From positions 124,001 through 188,000 of the forward strand of contig JAIUNI010000008.1 in assembly GCA_020161935.1 (NCBI GenBank): a stretch of DNA of 64,000 nucleotides, written 5' to 3'. How positions within the stretch are numbered: the first letter of the stretch is position 1; every line of letters begins with the position of its first letter. Made by a program: the position numbers and the translations under genes. The notes under the pieces are model-generated. The model was not told the origin of the DNA and searched no databases. It worked only from the letters and a program-made list of their open reading frames with translations. The stretch is from Chloroflexota bacterium (GTDB lineage Bacteria; Chloroflexota; Anaerolineae; Aggregatilineales; Phototrophicaceae). Below, piece after piece: positions 61,450 to 64,000 of the stretch.

Positions 61450-62351
61450 AGCTCGAAACATCCGGCTTTTTGACATCGTGGAAATTCATCCTGCTGTTAG
61501 TGATTGCAGGAGTCATCATTCGCCTCGCCGTGCCGGAAGTCAGTTCCTTGGGACTGGTGCTGATTTTTTTCGTCGTGCTGGTATTGGTTGTCTTCCGCAA
61601 GGTCATCGTTCAAACCATTGTCAGCCTGTTAGGTAATCGCCGCACCAACACCTACTTATTTAGCGATGAATTTGAGAAAGCGGTTGAGTTCTCAACCGGG
61701 CAGATTGCTAAGAACCCGCGAGACATCATCGCCTATTTAAGCCGCAGCACCGCCTATATCCACCTCGGCAAGCTGGATGCCGCCCGCGCCGACTGCGATA
61801 TGGCACTCTCGCTCGACCCTAAGTCGGTTTACAGCCTGAACAACCGCGCCATCATTTCGCTGCACGAGGACAACTTACCAGCCGCCCTCGTTGATATGGA
61901 GCAAGCCGTCGCCTTACAGCCGGATAATCCGGTCGTGGTTTATGGGCGCGGCGGCGTGTATGCGCGTATGGGCAAAGCTGCCGAGGCATTAAAGGATTAC
62001 GAGGAAGCGATTGCAATTGACCCTGAACAGGCCATCACATATGTTGGGCGGGGACTCCTCACATTTCAAAATGGGGATATTGCCGGTGCGTTAGACGACT
62101 TCAGGGAAGCATACCGCCTATATCCCGAAACACACCAAATCAGTGCCGCGCTGGCCGTTACCGAGTTCGCCTCTGGGCAAGAGGCAGCCGCCTTCGCACG
62201 CTGGCGCGAGCTACCCACACGCTACACCCGCTATGCCGACCCCGATTGGCAGCGCCGCGTCCTCGGCTGGCCGCCCGCTATGATCGACACCGCCGCGAAG
62301 CTCGTCGCAACCCTAGATACCCTTCAAACTACCACCGAGATGTCTTCTTAA
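61446..62351 (+). CDS. TPR protein with N-terminal membrane anchor
   Basis: About 301 residues. Two hydrophobic segments at the start (FILLLVIAGVIIRLAVPEVS; LGLVLIFFVVLVLVVFRKVI) and then at least four TPRs (IAYLSRSTAYIHLGKLDAAR; LNNRAIISLHEDNLPAALVD; VYGRGGVYARMGKAAEALKD; VGRGLLTFQNGDIAGALDDF). The start is GTG at 61446, overlapping the transpeptidase stop by four bases (GTGA), so the two are coupled. TPRs may recruit wall-synthesis partners, which is inferred from the pairing. Confidence 0.82.
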   Translation: MKLETSGFLTSWKFILLLVIAGVIIRLAVPEVSSLGLVLIFFVVLVLVVFRKVIVQTIVSLLGNRRTNTYLFSDEFEKAVEFSTGQIAKNPRDIIAYLSRSTAYIHLGKLDAARADCDMALSLDPKSVYSLNNRAIISLHEDNLPAALVDMEQAVALQPDNPVVVYGRGGVYARMGKAAEALKDYEEAIAIDPEQAITYVGRGLLTFQNGDIAGALDDFREAYRLYPETHQISAALAVTEFASGQEAAAFARWRELPTRYTRYADPDWQRRVLGWPPAMIDTAAKLVATLDTLQTTTEMSS

Positions 62352-62685
62352 GATTCGCTCTAAACTGCCCATTCGCATTATTTTAAATTTATTCTCCCAA
62401 TAGTGCATGGCGTAGCAAACAATTAACTTTTCAGATCTTTCGCGTTGATGAACTAGCTTTCAACACATAGGTGAACACTAGACATTATAATTGAGCTAAA
62501 ATGCATTTAAAAACTAAGATAGGGAATTTGCAAGTCTTAATCAATAGCAAAATTAATTTTTTTAATATAAATGTAACAATTTAAATATCTTTACATGCAT
62601 AATATTTTAAATTATTATCCTATAATCACAGAATTCCTGTGAAGTCATGTATTAGATTCTTAATACAAACTAAATGGGTGACATA
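62352..62685. other. AT-rich intergenic boundary
   Basis: The sequence changes abruptly here from GC-rich coding DNA to strongly AT-rich DNA (e.g. ATTAATTTTTTTAATATAAA around 62552). A TATAAT lies near 62620-62627 about 60 bases before the cytolysin-like start; a matching -35 at normal spacing was not clear. CACAG-AATTC-CTGTG (62628-62643) is a small palindrome. No reading frame was recognised. Confidence 0.6.
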
Positions 62686-64000
62686 ATGAGTACAAAAGTT
62701 CCTTTAAAATTGTTCTGGGATTCAGTGCGAGGAGATAGTTACACTACAGCAACTCAAGATGGCGAAAGTGATGCAATTGCAAATGGATATTCATTAGTTC
62801 GACAAGAAGGCTATATATTTTCAAGTGAAAGCCCTGAAACGAGACCCCTAAAATTATTTTGGAATCCATCAAAAGGCGATAATCTTCTAACATCAACTAT
62901 AGAAGGTGAAGATTATGCAACTACAAACGGCTATACCTTCATTCGGGTGGAAGGCCATCTGTTAGCAATACCACAAGCTGGCACAGTACCTCTAAAGCAG
63001 TTTTGGAATTCCGACTTAGAAGATAATTTTGCTTGTGGAAGCCCTGAAGGGGAACAAGTGGCTAACACAAACAACTATCAATTTACTCGTGTAGAAGGCT
63101 ACATTTTTCCCAACGTATTGCCCCCAAGTCAATCTATATTACCAGAAGGGTTTGTTCTGCATGAAGGCGCATTATTACCTATAGCAAGAGATATATCTAA
63201 TGATAGAATTGTTATGGAAAATATCACACGACCTGTTGGGGTAATTGGTCGAGTACCTCCTGTAATACGAGAATTATTTAGCGACTTGTCTATCGTAAAA
63301 CCTGTCGACGAAACCATATATAAATATCTACAAAGTTTACCACAGTTAGCCTATTTGCCAGATAAAACTACTACCCTTGAATTAAGTGATGACAAAGCAA
63401 TTTATGATGGGATTGAATATACAATCAAACGACAAAGTGTAGAGGTTAGAAAACAGCTTGATGAATTTAATATTCTAAGTCCGATAGAAGACGTTATTTG
63501 GCCGGGTTGTCTTATTCAAGGTAAAAGTATAGAAGGTGGAAGACTAGCTCCAATTTATCTCGAAAGATCTGCTGGTGAATTATCGATTACAACCGATTTT
63601 GATCTTGATCCCAACAATGCTAGGACGGCAAGTAAGACTATTGCCGATCCTAGTTTAGCGAGTATTTCAGATGCAAGGCGAGAGCTATTACTTCAATTAA
63701 ACCCTAAAACTTCTGCCGGGGCTGTTACATATGATTTTATAGAAGCGCGCACACTAGAAGCTGGGATGCTAAAATTAGGAATTAATGTTAAGGGGGCAAA
63801 CTGGAATGTAGATGTATCAGGCCAGTTAAACAGTTCACTAAAAACAAATTCAGTAATCATCAAATTCACCCAAAAATATTACACTGCATCCTTCCGACCC
63901 TTAGGATCACCCGCAAAATTTTTCTCTGACAATGTCAAATTAGATGATTTGAAACCTCTGGCTTATGTAGGTAATCCACCATGCTACGTAGCATCGGTTT
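62686..64000 (+). CDS. Thiol-activated (cholesterol-dependent) cytolysin-like pore-forming protein with three N-terminal 48-residue repeats, 5' part
   Basis: The frame runs open from ATG 62686 past the window end (438 codons seen). Residues 6, 54 and 102 each start the repeat PLK-x-FW-N/D-x-x-x-x-D-N/S with -GE- and N-G/N-Y-x-F/L-x-R-x-EG-Y/H at the end; period exactly 48. It resembles DUF5648-type adhesion or binding repeats. From about 240 the sequence matches thiol-activated cytolysins: FNILSPIEDVIWPGCLIQG, RLAPIYLERSAGELSITTDF, TIADPSLASISDARRELL, the TMH1-like strand SVIIKFTQKYYTASFRPLGS, FFSDNVKLDDL and NPPCYVASV. TMH2 and the membrane-binding domain 4 with the undecapeptide must lie beyond the edge. 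No signal peptide is visible. DNA is AT-rich, unlike the neighbours. Confidence 0.85.
   Translation, partial: MSTKVPLKLFWDSVRGDSYTTATQDGESDAIANGYSLVRQEGYIFSSESPETRPLKLFWNPSKGDNLLTSTIEGEDYATTNGYTFIRVEGHLLAIPQAGTVPLKQFWNSDLEDNFACGSPEGEQVANTNNYQFTRVEGYIFPNVLPPSQSILPEGFVLHEGALLPIARDISNDRIVMENITRPVGVIGRVPPVIRELFSDLSIVKPVDETIYKYLQSLPQLAYLPDKTTTLELSDDKAIYDGIEYTIKRQSVEVRKQLDEFNILSPIEDVIWPGCLIQGKSIEGGRLAPIYLERSAGELSITTDFDLDPNNARTASKTIADPSLASISDARRELLLQLNPKTSAGAVTYDFIEARTLEAGMLKLGINVKGANWNVDVSGQLNSSLKTNSVIIKFTQKYYTASFRPLGSPAKFFSDNVKLDDLKPLAYVGNPPCYVASV

Overview
The window reads as chromosomal DNA of an environmental bacterium, most likely a Chloroflexota of the Anaerolineae type. This is an inference from gene content. 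A Wzz/tyrosine-kinase fusion, a YabE-like 3D/G5 protein next to ksgA, an L,D-transpeptidase with VanW-type domains, and many TPR and beta-propeller proteins suggest a single-membrane or atypical envelope. No rRNA, tRNA, CRISPR array or prophage was seen. One RNA gene was found, the SRP RNA at about 30.0-30.15 kb on the minus strand. Most coding DNA is moderately GC-rich; two segments are clearly AT-rich (42.0-43.9 kb and 62.35-64 kb).

Layout. 1-11.4 kb, minus strand: exopolysaccharide locus. In transcription order it holds a Wzz/BY-kinase, a Wzy-like ligase/polymerase, a secreted Asp-box propeller, then a 1.1-kb repeat-filled gap, a small EamA transporter, an FAD oxidoreductase, two GT4 glycosyltransferases and a sugar phosphotransferase cut by the left edge. 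11.7-17.1 kb: a 102-residue poly-acidic protein and two divergent membrane histidine kinases. 17.2-21.7 kb: a sugar kinase fused to a GalU-type nucleotidyltransferase, and a second Wzy-like protein with a TPR tail. 21.8-30.15 kb: a STAND-like ATPase with acidic linkers and TPRs, a decayed propeller pseudogene, two tandem paralogues of unknown family, ksgA, a YabE-like protein and the SRP RNA. 30.4-41 kb: TPR histidine kinase, SDR, nucleoside hydrolase, SRPBCC protein, duplicated-domain secreted protein, gatA, SAP protein and aldehyde dehydrogenase, with repeat-rich gaps between them. 42.0-43.9 kb: an AT-rich two-gene ATPase/PIN module. 44-62 kb: two aldo/keto reductases, a TlpA thioredoxin, a propeller, a patatin, a CorC-like protein, a DUF692 (MNIO-type) protein overlapping a GT4, a PP2C-VOC-PP2C run, a VapBC-like pair, an L,D-transpeptidase and a TPR protein. 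62.7-64 kb: the 5' part of a thiol-activated cytolysin-like pore-forming protein preceded by three 48-residue repeats, in AT-rich DNA.

Strongest leads. (1) The cytolysin-like gene at the right edge. (2) The ATPase/PIN island, a candidate defence module. (3) The DUF692-GT pair. (4) The non-coding repeat system: a 149-bp MITE with 24-bp terminal inverted repeats and an 8-bp target duplication, whose empty site survives 53 kb away; a hairpin array of ~42-bp units at three loci; and a repeated promoter with a GAAC-N4-GTTC palindrome abutting its -10 box. Start codons were moved from the longest reading frame wherever a ribosome site, promoter or domain edge supported it; those choices are stated per entry.
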